This document shows positions 1 through 9,419 of a DNA stretch of 64,000 nucleotides, one piece after another; within the stretch, counting starts at the first letter, position 1, and each line of letters begins with the position of its first letter. A program made the position numbers and the translations under genes. The notes beneath the pieces are model-generated. The model saw only the letters and a program-made list of their open reading frames with translations. It was not told where the DNA came from and did not search any database. The stretch covers positions 1 through 64,000 of the forward strand of contig JAFGUB010000026.1 of assembly GCA_016938735.1 (NCBI GenBank), given 5' to 3'. This DNA comes from Campylobacterales bacterium. GTDB lineage: Bacteria; Campylobacterota; Campylobacteria; Campylobacterales; Sulfurimonadaceae.

Positions 1-318
1 GCACTGTTGAAGCCGTTTGAACCGCTCAGGCTGAGTGCGAAAAGCAGCGCAGAGCCGCTGGTGCGCCGACTTGAAGCGATCATGGACGGTGCCAACCGTT
101 CAGAGGAGCTGATGCTCATCTCCAGCCGTCAGATCGACGCCGTCTCCAAAGCGCTGCGCGAGATCGAAGAGGCAAGCGCCCCTTTGCAAACGCAGGAGCT
201 GGAGCTCTTCTCGTTTCATCTTAACCGCGCTTTACATGTAATGGCTTCGATTACCCGACCGTTTGAGAATGACGAGATGCTGGATCGGATGTTTGGCTCT
301 TTTTGTCTGGGCAAATAG
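1..318 (+). CDS. mnmE: tRNA modification GTPase MnmE, C-terminal part (cut by window edge)
   Basis: MnmE works with MnmG to modify U34 of certain tRNAs at the wobble position. The reading frame is open to the left edge, so only about the last 105 residues are present. This is the C-terminal helical domain; the G domain lies outside the window. The protein ends in FCLGK, matching the conserved terminal C-[I/L/V]-G-K motif of MnmE whose cysteine is needed for activity. The gene overlaps the next one by one base (TAGTG), which suggests a shared transcript. Confidence 0.9.
   Translation, partial: ALLKPFEPLRLSAKSSAEPLVRRLEAIMDGANRSEELMLISSRQIDAVSKALREIEEASAPLQTQELELFSFHLNRALHVMASITRPFENDEMLDRMFGSFCLGK
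232..241. repeat. TTACATGTAA palindrome in mnmE
   Basis: Exact copy; in frame it encodes Leu-His-Val. Confidence 0.9.
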
Positions 319-704
319 TGCGCACGCTTGCCATCGATCTGGGGCTTAAACGCATTGGAGTGGCCTATTCGCCGGATGGATCAATTGTGACGCCGCTTCC
401 GGCCATCATCCGTCGTAACCGCGATCAGGCCGCTGCCGAGCTCTCCGCGCTCATTGCGCAGTGGCAGGTGCAGCGCGTGGTGGTGGGGATTCCTATGGCT
501 CAGCAGAGCGAGGATGAGATGCGCCGTCGGGTGGCTCACTTTATGGGGCTGGTCGCGTTTGGCGGGGAGATCTGTTATGAAGATGAGAGCGAGAGTTCGC
601 TGGAGGCCGAAGCGCTACTGCGCGGCGAGATGCGCTACCGCCGCGACGGGCGGATCGACTCGATGGCCGCGATGGTGATTTTGAAGCGCTTTTTGAAGAT
701 TTAG
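318..704 (+). CDS. ruvX: Putative pre-16S rRNA nuclease / Holliday junction resolvase-like YqgF
   Basis: This is a YqgF/RuvX-family RNase H-fold nuclease, implicated in pre-16S rRNA processing. The N-terminus LAIDLGLKRIGVA carries the first catalytic Asp in the usual D-x-G-x-x-R-I-G-V-A context. VVVGIP in the middle and the C-terminal Asp within GRIDSMAA fit the remaining acidic sites. At about 128 residues it has the normal family length. I chose the GTG at 318, which overlaps the mnmE stop and gives the typical short M-R-T-L-A-I-D start; a TTG at 303 would add five residues. Confidence 0.85.
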   Translation: MRTLAIDLGLKRIGVAYSPDGSIVTPLPAIIRRNRDQAAAELSALIAQWQVQRVVVGIPMAQQSEDEMRRRVAHFMGLVAFGGEICYEDESESSLEAEALLRGEMRYRRDGRIDSMAAMVILKRFLKI

Positions 705-1351
705 AGCAGACCGAAAAAGCGGGCGGCTTCCTCTTCATCGTCGTTTAGCCGTTCGATCGCGTAGTCGCTATCGCTTTGCATGATCTGCCCGATGCGCTCT
801 TTGCACCATGCGAAGAGCACCTCTCTAGCGTGTCCGCGGTCGCGCAGAAAGCCCAGACCGCTAAACTGATAGGGGGCTTCGATTTCGATGCACAGCAGCA
901 CCCCTTCGCAGACCGATTCGAGGTATTCGGTCATCTCCCGATAGGTGATGCCAAACTCCGTAGCGTGCCAGCCGATCTCTTCAAGCGCCTTATCGGAAAA
1001 ATCGGCGATACCGTCAGCCGTGGTGTCGTCGTAGTCGGCTTTGGGAAAGTTATAAGCGATGATCTGGCTCCATGCGCCCGAAGCGCGGATCAGCACGCGC
1101 GCCGCATCTTCGATGACAAGGTAGCTGCTGCCAAAGAGCCGCTCGAAGAGAGAAGCCGCAGATGCAGAGGCCAATCCGAGTGGCTGTGGCGGTAGTGCGC
1201 CTTGAAAGATATAAAGAGCATCGTTTTCAAAGGGTGCGTAGTGGATGGTTCCCTCAATCGTAATGGCAAAGGTTTTGGCGCTGTTGATGGCATGCAGTAG
1301 CTCAGGTTTGGAGACAACAATCACTTCGTGCTGAAGGTTGAATTTTTTCAT
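701..1351 (-). CDS. Hypothetical protein (about 216 aa)
   Basis: I do not recognise the family. The protein is soluble and acidic, has no obvious signal peptide or membrane segment, and ends in an acidic stretch (NDDEEEAARFFGLL). The chosen ATG at 1351 (or the adjacent one at 1354) has a GAGGG sequence about ten bases upstream; an upstream start at 1435 would add 28 residues without a clear ribosome site. It converges with ruvX with a 4-bp overlap and is divergent from ilvC across about 350 bp. Confidence 0.65.
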   Translation of the reverse strand: MKKFNLQHEVIVVSKPELLHAINSAKTFAITIEGTIHYAPFENDALYIFQGALPPQPLGLASASAASLFERLFGSSYLVIEDAARVLIRASGAWSQIIAYNFPKADYDDTTADGIADFSDKALEEIGWHATEFGITYREMTEYLESVCEGVLLCIEIEAPYQFSGLGFLRDRGHAREVLFAWCKERIGQIMQSDSDYAIERLNDDEEEAARFFGLL

Positions 1352-1474
1352 CATTTGTAAACGGCCCTCAGGTGGTGGAATGAACAGAAGCGGATTGTAC
1401 ACGATTTGTTTGTGTCCAGACTTGAATACGCGCAATAGTTGGGAGTAAAAAGGGAGAATTTAAAGAGAGTATCA

Positions 1475-1524
1475 CTTACCTCACGCACATTGAAGCTCGA
1501 GCTCCCCAAAGTAGGTCAGGTAAG
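1475..1524. promoter_or_regulatory. Inverted repeat in the ilvC upstream region
   Basis: CTTACCT at 1475-1481 and AGGTAAG at 1518-1524 are perfect complements separated by 36 bases, and the loop contains the palindrome AGCTCGAGCT. It lies between the divergent hypothetical gene and ilvC. It could be a protein-binding site or an RNA structure; nothing shows which. Confidence 0.25.
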
Positions 1525-1660
1525 GGATAGATAGCGGTTTTATCGCTTATGATACGGCGAAATGTAACGCATTGCGTCTTAAATTTTGTCTACTTTTTGC
1601 ACAATGACTCCGAAGATGTTCGCAATGATTGGGTTAAGGGCTTTTGCGGGTTACATAAAG

Positions 1661-1666
1661 TATAAT
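1661..1666 (+). promoter_or_regulatory. Putative -10 element for ilvC
   Basis: TATAAT lies 42 bases before the ilvC ATG. No convincing -35 hexamer is placed correctly, which is common for sigma-70 promoters of this phylum. Confidence 0.5.
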
Positions 1667-1699
1667 ACGCCAAATTTTTTGCGCCCATGCGCAGCATAA

Positions 1700-2731
<1,032 letters not shown>

Positions 2732-2740
2732 TTCACTCTT

Positions 2741-2760
2741 GGATACGGCTTGCCGTATCC
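2741..2760 (+). terminator. Hairpin after ilvC
   Basis: GGATACGGC and GCCGTATCC form a perfect 9-bp stem ten bases after the ilvC stop. A T-rich tract follows about 12 bases later, so this is a plausible but not textbook Rho-independent terminator. Confidence 0.6.
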
Positions 2761-2822
2761 TCCCGAAACCTCTTTTTTCTTTCTATTTTGACCTCTTTCA
2801 AGGGGAATTCTTTTTCCCTGTG

Positions 2823-2828
2823 TATAAT
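2823..2828 (+). promoter_or_regulatory. Putative -10 element for the deacetylase gene
   Basis: TATAAT is placed 26 bases before the start codon at 2855. A copy of the iterated palindrome with one mismatch (TTACATGTAG, 2840-2849) sits between it and the start and supplies the AGGA ribosome-binding sequence. Confidence 0.45.
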
Positions 2829-2854
2829 CGGGCATCTCTTTACATGTAGGAATA

Positions 2855-3871
2855 ATGACGAAACGTAGACAGACCAAAAAAAATCCTTCAGCTCCGCTTT
2901 TAATTCGTTATCTCTCCTTTGGTGCCATTGGTATTCTCATCCTAGCATTGGTAGGGTTGGCCGGTTATTACGCCGGATATGAATGGGGCAAAGAGGAAGC
3001 AAAAGCGCAAATGGCTCAAGAGCAAGAGCGCACCAAAAAGCTGATCGAAGAGCTGCAAAACGCAGCTGAACTAAAAGCGCAAAAGAGCCGCAGCGAGCGC
3101 TTGAGCGAGCTGCTCAAAACGCATGAAGAGGCGGTGGCACCGAAGCAACAAGAGGTGATGGCGACCCACGAGTATGACAATGTCCCTCCCGAAGGGCCAA
3201 AGCGTGAGCCGTCAAAAAAAGCCAAAACGCTGCCAAAGCTGGCAATCATCATTGATGACGTCGCGTTTGCACATGATGTGGCGGCGATTAAGGCACTCAA
3301 AATTCCCTTAACGATGTCTTTTTTACCGCCTAATGAACGGCATCCCGATTCTGCACAGCTTGCGCAAAGGGAGTCCTTTTATATGCTCCATCTACCGCTC
3401 GAAGCGATGCGATTTAGTGCAGAAGAGCGCCACACTCTTTATGTTAAGGATAGCCAGCAACGCATCAGCGAGCGGATTGCCCAGTTGCGCACACTCTTTC
3501 CCAAAGCTACTTATGTGAATAACCACACCGGCAGCCGCTTTACCGCCAACGAAGTTGCAATGAACCGTTTGGTATTTGCTTTGCGCCAACATAAGATGCA
3601 CTTTATCGATAGCCGTACGACCGCCGAGACGAAAGTTCCTAAGGTGATGCACAACTTCAATCTTCCCTATATTGGAAGGGATGTCTTTTTAGACCATGTC
3701 GCCAATGTCTCCGAGATCAAAAAACAGATCCGTCGCGCGGTTGAGATCGCCAAACAAAGCGGCAGTGCAATTGCCATAGGCCACCCTAGAAAAGAGACCT
3801 TGCAGGCGCTTCGAGACTCTTCTGCGATGTTGCGCGAGGTTGAATTGGTACGAATCGACGATTACATGTAA
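2855..3871 (+). CDS. Divergent polysaccharide deacetylase family protein (YibQ-like)
   Basis: The protein has a cytoplasmic basic N-terminus, one membrane segment at about residues 18-42, a coiled-coil stretch to about residue 85 and a periplasmic domain from about residue 125. That domain opens with LAIIIDDVAF, contains FLPPN, LHLPLEAM and VNNHTGSRF, and ends near AIAIGHPRKET, all typical of the divergent polysaccharide deacetylase (DUF610/YibQ) family. The family's substrate in this phylum is not established; a cell-wall or carbohydrate role is inference. The stop codon is the last three bases of a TTACATGTAA palindrome. Confidence 0.85.
   Translation: MTKRRQTKKNPSAPLLIRYLSFGAIGILILALVGLAGYYAGYEWGKEEAKAQMAQEQERTKKLIEELQNAAELKAQKSRSERLSELLKTHEEAVAPKQQEVMATHEYDNVPPEGPKREPSKKAKTLPKLAIIIDDVAFAHDVAAIKALKIPLTMSFLPPNERHPDSAQLAQRESFYMLHLPLEAMRFSAEERHTLYVKDSQQRISERIAQLRTLFPKATYVNNHTGSRFTANEVAMNRLVFALRQHKMHFIDSRTTAETKVPKVMHNFNLPYIGRDVFLDHVANVSEIKKQIRRAVEIAKQSGSAIAIGHPRKETLQALRDSSAMLREVELVRIDDYM
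3862..3871. repeat. TTACATGTAA palindrome at the end of the deacetylase gene
   Basis: Exact copy; it encodes Tyr-Met and the TAA stop codon. Confidence 0.9.
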
Positions 3872-3921
3872 GCAAAACGATGACAGATTGACATAAAATC
3901 TCCAAGCTTCACTCCAAACGT

Positions 3922-3927
3922 TATAAT
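3922..3927 (+). promoter_or_regulatory. Putative -10 element for dprA
   Basis: TATAAT lies 26 bases before the dprA start. TTGACA occurs at 3888-3893 but is about 28 bases away, too far for a normal -35. Confidence 0.4.
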
Positions 3928-3952
3928 TGGGTTCAAAAACTACGGAGTAGTT

Positions 3953-4738
3953 ATGTATTACAGGCTTCAAGAGCAAATCGAGCCGTTGATGGCGCTGAAG
4001 CGCTACCCCGAGACACTGGAGGCGGAGGGGAATGCTGCTTTACTGCATCGTCCGATGGTGAGCATCATTGGCAGCCGAAGCCCTAACCCGTATACTAGGT
4101 CGTTTACGCATCAATTAGCCGCCGCTCTTGCTAAGGCGGGTCTGGTGGTGGTCAGTGGCGCTGCGATGGGGGTGGACGCGATTGCCCATACGGGTGCGGG
4201 GGCGTCGCAGACCATCGCGGTGTTGCCCTGCGGTATCGATGTGGATTATCCCGTAATCAACCGTAACGTATTGCATCAGATCCGCAAAGAGGGGCTCTGT
4301 TTGAGCCAGTTTGAGCGCGGTTTCAAGGCAACCCCTTGGAGTTTTGTCGTGCGTAATGAGATCGTGGTGGCTTTGGGTGAAGTGCTGATTGTGACGCAGG
4401 CCGATCTGAACAGCGGCAGCATGAGAAGCGTCGCCTACGCGCAGCGGATGGGCAAGAAGATCTATGTCTTGCCGCATCGCCTGCATGAGAGCGAAGGAAC
4501 CAACATGCTCCTCGCCTACGGGCAGGCGGAAGCGATTTTTGATATTGATGCCTTTGTAGCGTCATTTGGCGTCAAGGGATGCGGTACAGATACGCTTGAG
4601 GATGATTTTTTAAACTTTTGTATGAAGATGCCCACTTATGAAGAGGCTACTATACGCTATGGACATCGCCTATTTGAAGCGGAGCTAGAAGGAGTCGTTG
4701 AAATCCATAACGGTAGGGTTCTCATCGCAACGCGCTAA
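3953..4738 (+). CDS. dprA: DNA-processing protein DprA
   Basis: DprA binds incoming single-stranded DNA and loads RecA during natural transformation. The Rossmann-like core shows VSIIGSRSPNPYT, VVSGAAMGVDAIAH, TIAVLPCGIDVDYP, FVVRNEIVVAL and SGSMRSVAYAQRMGK, the usual DprA signature series. At 261 residues it is the short form, with a short C-terminal extension rather than a clear winged-helix domain. GGAG before the ATG supports the start. It converges with the diguanylate cyclase gene, overlapping by 4 bp. Its presence indicates competence potential. Confidence 0.93.
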   Translation: MYYRLQEQIEPLMALKRYPETLEAEGNAALLHRPMVSIIGSRSPNPYTRSFTHQLAAALAKAGLVVVSGAAMGVDAIAHTGAGASQTIAVLPCGIDVDYPVINRNVLHQIRKEGLCLSQFERGFKATPWSFVVRNEIVVALGEVLIVTQADLNSGSMRSVAYAQRMGKKIYVLPHRLHESEGTNMLLAYGQAEAIFDIDAFVASFGVKGCGTDTLEDDFLNFCMKMPTYEEATIRYGHRLFEAELEGVVEIHNGRVLIATR

Positions 4739-6048
4739 GCGTTCATTTCAAAACGGTTGCGGCCGTTCGCTTTGGCGCGGTAAAGGGCGTCGTCGGCTTT
4801 TTTGATCAAGGCGTGTTTGTCCATATCACTATGAAACGAGGCCATACCGATGCTACATGTAAGCGATCGATGCTCATCGATCGTAACCGTGCGCGCCGCT
4901 TCTAGCATTTTTGATGCAATGGTCGGAAGATGCGTTTGATCCGTATGGACCAGTAGCATGATAAACTCCTCTCCGCCCCAGCGCGCGAAGAGATCCTCTT
5001 TGCGCACCTGCTTGGAGAGTGCGGCGGCGAAGGATCGTAAAACGGCGTCACCGGTGTCGTGCCCGTAGGTATCATTGATCGACTTGAAGTGATCAAGATC
5101 GAAGAGCATGATGCTCAAAGGGGTACCATGACGCCTAGAGAGCGACATCTGCTCCTCAAGACGGTCCTCGAATTTTCTGCGGTTGGCAACGCCGGTGAGT
5201 AGGTCGTAAAAGGCAAAACGCTCGTAGGTTTTGGAGCGTAGATAGAGATCGGTCATATCAAAGAGGGTTACGACATAGTAGATTTGATCAAGCGTATAGC
5301 TTTGAATCTGAACCCGAAAGCGGTGATGGGCCGCTCTGGAGTTGCGTATGACGACATTGCGCTCTTCGTTCGGCAGCGCCATAAGCAGGGTGATCCAGTG
5401 CTGATGCGACTGGGGCACGAAGCTCTCCTCTTCTTGGATGAAGGTCGATTCGAACGCGTCGTACTCCAGTAAAAACTCCTCAAGGGTCTCCACTTCAAAA
5501 AAGTGCAAAAAACGGCTGTTGGCGAGCATGATGCCCTCATCGGAGAAGACGGCGAGCATCTCCTCTTGGGCATTGAGAATCGCTTGAATGTGACGAAGCT
5601 GTTGGTGTAGCATCTGCTTGGACTGCTCATAGGCGTAGCTTTTGCCGATGAGCTTGAGATAGAGTCCCAACCGATGCTCAATGCGAGAAAGCGGCAGCGG
5701 TAGTGTGAAGAGATCGATGTTCGTGAAGCGCTCTTGCAACGCCAAAGCGTGCTCACCCGATTTCATTGAGACTAAAATGGGGATCATCTGAAGTTCGCTT
5801 ACCTCTTCGCAATAGTGCAAAATCCGCATCGCTTCATGAACTGAGCTTTCCAGCGACAAAAAGATAAAATCAACCTTGGTCTCATAAGCGATTTCGATCA
5901 GACTTTCGGCTTCTTCGGCTTGGATGAGACGCAGTTGTAAACGCTCAAAGAGCGCTTCAAGGGCTTTGTCGATCACGGAAGCTTCATTGTAGAGAAGTAA
6001 GGTTGGACGGAACGCTTCTAGGGCCGTATCATCAAATCGTTTGAGCAT
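4735..6048 (-). CDS. Diguanylate cyclase with receiver-like and PAS-like N-terminus
   Basis: The C-terminal GGDEF domain should synthesise c-di-GMP: it has DLLTGVANRR, the FDLDHFKSINDTYGH metal and substrate region and the active-site motif GGEEF near residue 354. RKED lies five residues before GGEEF and matches the RxxD product-inhibition site. Residues 1-130 resemble a receiver fold but lack a clear phosphoacceptor pattern, and residues 145-275 resemble a PAS sensor. There is no transmembrane segment, so it is probably cytoplasmic. It lies eight bases downstream of queA, probably in one transcript. A link to pilus control through MshE is inference. Confidence 0.88.
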   Translation of the reverse strand: MLKRFDDTALEAFRPTLLLYNEASVIDKALEALFERLQLRLIQAEEAESLIEIAYETKVDFIFLSLESSVHEAMRILHYCEEVSELQMIPILVSMKSGEHALALQERFTNIDLFTLPLPLSRIEHRLGLYLKLIGKSYAYEQSKQMLHQQLRHIQAILNAQEEMLAVFSDEGIMLANSRFLHFFEVETLEEFLLEYDAFESTFIQEEESFVPQSHQHWITLLMALPNEERNVVIRNSRAAHHRFRVQIQSYTLDQIYYVVTLFDMTDLYLRSKTYERFAFYDLLTGVANRRKFEDRLEEQMSLSRRHGTPLSIMLFDLDHFKSINDTYGHDTGDAVLRSFAAALSKQVRKEDLFARWGGEEFIMLLVHTDQTHLPTIASKMLEAARTVTIDEHRSLTCSIGMASFHSDMDKHALIKKADDALYRAKANGRNRFEMNA

Positions 6049-6056
6049 GAAGGCTC

Positions 6057-7082
6057 CTAAAGAATCAGCATCGCATCGCCGTAGCTGTAAAAACGGTAGC
6101 GCTCGGCGATGGCCTCGGCGTAGAGCGCGTGCATCGCTTCAATTCCCACAAAGGAGGCGACAAGCATCATCAGCGTCGATTCGGGCAGATGGAAGTTGGT
6201 GAGCAGATGGTTCACCCTTTGGGGCGGGTTGAGCGGATGCAAAAAGAGGTTGGCCTCGCCTGATGTCGCTTGGGTGCGGACGTAATATTCGATACTGCGC
6301 GTCGCAGTCGTTCCTATGGCAAGCAGGGGGCGGCTGGAGTCGATCAGTGCTTGCGCCTGCGGGCTGATGCAGAAGTGCTCGCTGTGCATCGGATGGTCGG
6401 TGATACGCTTACATGTAACGGGCTTGAAGGTGCCTGAGCCGACGTGAAGGGTTAAAAAAGCGTGGGCGCGGCGTGCGGTGATCGCTTCAAATTGTCTGTC
6501 TCCGAAGTGTAGCGAAGCGGTAGGCGCGGCCACCGCACCCTCGTGTTTGGCAAAAACGCTCTGGTAATCCACCGCGTCGGGTGCTTCGTCGGCTCTTTGG
6601 ATATAGGGAGGAAGCGGGATGTGACCGATGCGCTCGATGATCCCCAGCAGCGCTTCAAAGCGTAGCGGCTCAGCCTTACATGTAACAAAACGCACCTCTC
6701 TGCTGCCGTCGTCAAGCAGACGCGTCACTTCGGCGTGCAGCTCCCCACTAAAGATCAATCGTGAACCCACACGCACACGTCCTTTGATATAGACGTTGGT
6801 GAGATAAGCATCCATTGGACGGTTGATCAGCAGCTCGATCGCGCCGCCGCTTGCTTTGGTACCGAAAAGACGCGCTTTGATCACCTTGGTGTCGTTGAAG
6901 ATGAGTCCGACTTCCGGGGGCAAAAAGGTCTCCAACGCATCAAAACGGCTATGGGTAATGCGGCCTGTACTGCGTTCATACACGAGCAGACGGGCGTGCT
7001 CGCGCGGGATGCAGGGGTGGGTGGCGATCAGCTCTTGGGGCAGTTCATAGTGATAACTGCCGGTTTCAAGGGGGTCATTCAT
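6057..7082 (-). CDS. queA: S-adenosylmethionine:tRNA ribosyltransferase-isomerase QueA
   Basis: QueA transfers and rearranges the ribosyl part of SAM onto preQ1 in tRNA, forming epoxyqueuosine. Family signatures visible are YELPQELIATHPC at the start, LIFNDTKVIKARL, the region around TASLHF, LHVGSGTFKPV and the C-terminal NFHLPESTLMMLV. Length (341 residues) is normal. Two exact TTACATGTAA sites fall inside it, both read as V-T-C-K. It overlaps tatC by 4 bp (ATGA), so tatB-tatC-queA and the diguanylate cyclase gene probably form one operon. Confidence 0.96.
   Translation of the reverse strand: MNDPLETGSYHYELPQELIATHPCIPREHARLLVYERSTGRITHSRFDALETFLPPEVGLIFNDTKVIKARLFGTKASGGAIELLINRPMDAYLTNVYIKGRVRVGSRLIFSGELHAEVTRLLDDGSREVRFVTCKAEPLRFEALLGIIERIGHIPLPPYIQRADEAPDAVDYQSVFAKHEGAVAAPTASLHFGDRQFEAITARRAHAFLTLHVGSGTFKPVTCKRITDHPMHSEHFCISPQAQALIDSSRPLLAIGTTATRSIEYYVRTQATSGEANLFLHPLNPPQRVNHLLTNFHLPESTLMMLVASFVGIEAMHALYAEAIAERYRFYSYGDAMLIL
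6409..6418. repeat. TTACATGTAA palindrome in queA (first)
   Basis: Exact copy, read as part of Val-Thr-Cys-Lys. Confidence 0.9.
6676..6685. repeat. TTACATGTAA palindrome in queA (second)
   Basis: Exact copy 267 bp from the first, again within Val-Thr-Cys-Lys. Confidence 0.9.
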
Positions 7083-7843
7083 GAGGCGGCGGATTCATCC
7101 TCTTTCGGTTCTGCGGGGTTGACGGCTTTGACGATCAGGATCGAGATGCCGTAGAGGATGATCAGCGGCCCTGCCATCAACAGTTGGGTCAAGACGTCCG
7201 GCGGGGTGAGAAGCGCGGCGACGATAAAAATAATGACGATGGCGTAGCGGAAAAACTCGGTCATCTGGCGGTCATCAACCAGCCCCAGCAGCGCCAGAAA
7301 ATAGGCGAATACGGGGAGTTCAAAAGCGATTCCGAAGCCAAACATGATTTTGGCAAAGAATCCGACGTAGTCTTCGATATTGATGAGCGGCGTGAACTTG
7401 AAGCTACCAAACGCAATCAAAAAATCAAATCCAAAGGGGGTGACGATGTAGTAGGCAAAGGCGACGCCGACGCCAAACATCACGCTGCCGCCGACGATAA
7501 AGGGGATGAGCATCTTCTTTTCATTGTCGTACAAGCCGGGGGCGACAAAGAGCCAGATTTGTGCCAGGATGATCGGCAGTGCCGCTAAAAGTCCGGTGAA
7601 AAAGGCGACTTTCAGCGCCACAAAAAAGGCTCCCCCGACCTGATTGGTCGTGACCATCCCTTCAGCGGCGATGGAGGAGATTTTGCCAACGGCCGTCAAT
7701 GCGTCGTTGAGCGGGGCGACCATCCAGGCCAAGACGGGTTCATGGAAGTAAAATGCGACGAAAAACATCACGATAACGCTACCGACCGCGATGGCAAGAC
7801 GCTTGCGCAGTTCGATCAGATGGGGTTTGAGATCTTCAAACAT
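7079..7843 (-). CDS. tatC: Sec-independent protein translocase TatC
   Basis: TatC is the polytopic core of the twin-arginine translocase and recognises Tat signal peptides of folded proteins. The sequence begins MFEDLKPHLIELRKRL, the conserved cytoplasmic start, and has about six hydrophobic segments. FVAPGLYDNEKKM and the FELPVFAYFLALLGL region are typical. 254 residues is normal. It abuts tatB (end and start share one base). The large molybdoenzyme subunit at 56.7 kb carries a Tat signal and is a likely client. Confidence 0.96.
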   Translation of the reverse strand: MFEDLKPHLIELRKRLAIAVGSVIVMFFVAFYFHEPVLAWMVAPLNDALTAVGKISSIAAEGMVTTNQVGGAFFVALKVAFFTGLLAALPIILAQIWLFVAPGLYDNEKKMLIPFIVGGSVMFGVGVAFAYYIVTPFGFDFLIAFGSFKFTPLINIEDYVGFFAKIMFGFGIAFELPVFAYFLALLGLVDDRQMTEFFRYAIVIIFIVAALLTPPDVLTQLLMAGPLIILYGISILIVKAVNPAEPKEDESAAS

Positions 7844-8250
7844 CAGTTATGTCCCTCATGTGATGGGGTATCGGACGGTTTTGGATTTTTTTTGAAGGTG
7901 ACGACTTCAGGCGCGCTTGGGGCGGATGAGGGCGCTTTTGGGGCTTCTGGTTCGATCCGCGCTTCTTTTTTGAGCGCAGTGATTTCGGAGGTGACGTCAT
8001 CTAAAGAACTCAGCCGCTCAAGCTCACTGCTGGCGGAGGTGAGCTCTTTTTTGTAGCTCTCCATTTCACTGCGCAATTCGCTTACATGTAACTCGCTCTC
8101 AAAGGTGCTTTTAGCACTGCTGACGGTGCGTTTAACGCTCCGAAAGAATTTGGCGATATCCATCATGGCACCGGGCAGTTTGTCCGGCCCCAAAAAGAGG
8201 ATGGCGATAATCGCGATGATCAGAATCTCCGTAAAACCCATACCAAACAT
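7843..8250 (-). CDS. tatB: Sec-independent protein translocase TatB
   Basis: The protein starts MFGMGFTEI, followed by one hydrophobic helix, LFLGPDKLP with the conserved Gly-Pro hinge, and an amphipathic helix; a long polar tail rich in Ser, Glu and Pro follows. This is TatB rather than TatA by length (about 135 residues) and by pairing with tatC. I used the ATG at 8250; a TTG at 8256 would add two residues. No tatA is seen in the window. Confidence 0.92.
   Translation of the reverse strand: MFGMGFTEILIIAIIAILFLGPDKLPGAMMDIAKFFRSVKRTVSSAKSTFESELHVSELRSEMESYKKELTSASSELERLSSLDDVTSEITALKKEARIEPEAPKAPSSAPSAPEVVTFKKNPKPSDTPSHEGHN
8082..8091. repeat. TTACATGTAA palindrome in tatB
   Basis: Exact copy; Leu-His-Val in the amphipathic region. 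Confidence 0.9.
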
Positions 8251-8298
8251 TGTCAATCCGTTTCAAAATAAATAGGGCAGATTCTAGCCAAAGAATGA

Positions 8299-9354
8299 TT
8301 ATGCGCCGATAAAAAGCGCCAGTTCGTCGCTGAGCAGATAGTCGGGGTTGTAGTAGCGTTGCGCGTTACATGTAAGCTTGCCTTCGCGCACCAGCAGTTC
8401 GGCGCGCGCGCGTTCATCGCTACTGAGTAGCTTTTGATCCACGCCTACGACGCTGCGCAGTCCCAAAAAGAGCTTTTCGCTGTGGAGTGCATCAGGTGTG
8501 ATCCACTCAGTCTCGTGTGAGCGCGGATCGGCAATGTAGTGCTCAATATTTTGAGTGGGGTAGAAGCGACGATCATTCAAAAAACCCACCGCTCCGCTGC
8601 CGAGGCCGATGTAGTTGCGGTGCTCCCAGTAGCCCATGTTGTGTCTAGAACGGTAGCGACCGAAGTTGGAGATCTCATACTGCTTTAGCCCCGCAGATTC
8701 GATGGCGTGAAAGAGCTTGCGGGTGAGGCGCAGCTTCTCCTGCGCCCTCTCGGGTCGATCGGCAAAGGCGGTGTGCGCTTCGATGGTGAGTGCGTAGGCG
8801 CTGAGATGGTCGATCTCAAGCTCTAGCGCCTGATCCAGATCGCGCAGCAAGAGTGCGGCGCTGTCGCCTTGTACGCCGTAGATCAGATCCAGCGAGAGGT
8901 GCTCAAACCCCGCAGCACGGGCGTGGCGCAGGGCGGTTATGGCTTGAGAAGAGTTGTGGGCACGATGCAGCAGTCGCAGTTTGTCGGCATCGAAACTCTG
9001 TACGCCGAAGCTGAGCCGATTGACGCCAAGATCGCGCATCCCTTCGATCCATGCGGGGGTGGCGCTGTTGGGATTGGCTTCGGAGGTGATTTCGGCATCG
9101 GGGTGCAAAAAGGGGCGCAGACGCTCAAAAAGCGGGGCATAGAGGGCACTCTCGACGGTTGAAGGGGTGCCGCCGCCGATAAAGAGCGTTTGAATGCTCT
9201 GTGGTGTCGCGCCGAAGCGTTCAAGCTCAAACTCAAGCTGCCTCGGCAGTGCTTGCATGTAGGCTGCCCGGAGGGGAAATTTATCTACATAGGAGTGAAA
9301 AGCGCAGTAGGCGCACTTGGAGTCGCAAAAGGGGATGTGCAGATAAAGTAACAT
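8299..9354 (-). CDS. hemW: Radical SAM protein HemW (HemN-like)
   Basis: This belongs to the coproporphyrinogen III oxidase-like family now called HemW, which is implicated in haem delivery. The N-terminus LYLHIPFCDSKCAYC carries the C-x3-C-x2-C cluster ligands of radical SAM enzymes, followed by LFIGGGTPS, EANPNS and LSFGVQSFD. At 351 residues it has HemW length rather than the longer HemN. It is transcribed divergently from nudH across about 65 bp. Confidence 0.92.
   Translation of the reverse strand: MLLYLHIPFCDSKCAYCAFHSYVDKFPLRAAYMQALPRQLEFELERFGATPQSIQTLFIGGGTPSTVESALYAPLFERLRPFLHPDAEITSEANPNSATPAWIEGMRDLGVNRLSFGVQSFDADKLRLLHRAHNSSQAITALRHARAAGFEHLSLDLIYGVQGDSAALLLRDLDQALELEIDHLSAYALTIEAHTAFADRPERAQEKLRLTRKLFHAIESAGLKQYEISNFGRYRSRHNMGYWEHRNYIGLGSGAVGFLNDRRFYPTQNIEHYIADPRSHETEWITPDALHSEKLFLGLRSVVGVDQKLLSSDERARAELLVREGKLTCNAQRYYNPDYLLSDELALFIGA
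8366..8375. repeat. TTACATGTAA palindrome in hemW
   Basis: Exact copy; Leu-Thr-Cys-Asn near the C-terminus. Confidence 0.9.
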
Positions 9355-9419
9355 GGCGAATTATACAAATTTAATGGCCGCATCAGTATAATCACAGCAC
9401 CTTTTTACAAGTGAATGAG

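Noticed and set aside
3888-3927. TTGACA plus TATAAT as a standard dprA promoter
   Set aside because: The gap of about 28 bases is too long for a normal sigma-70 promoter; only the -10 element is kept.
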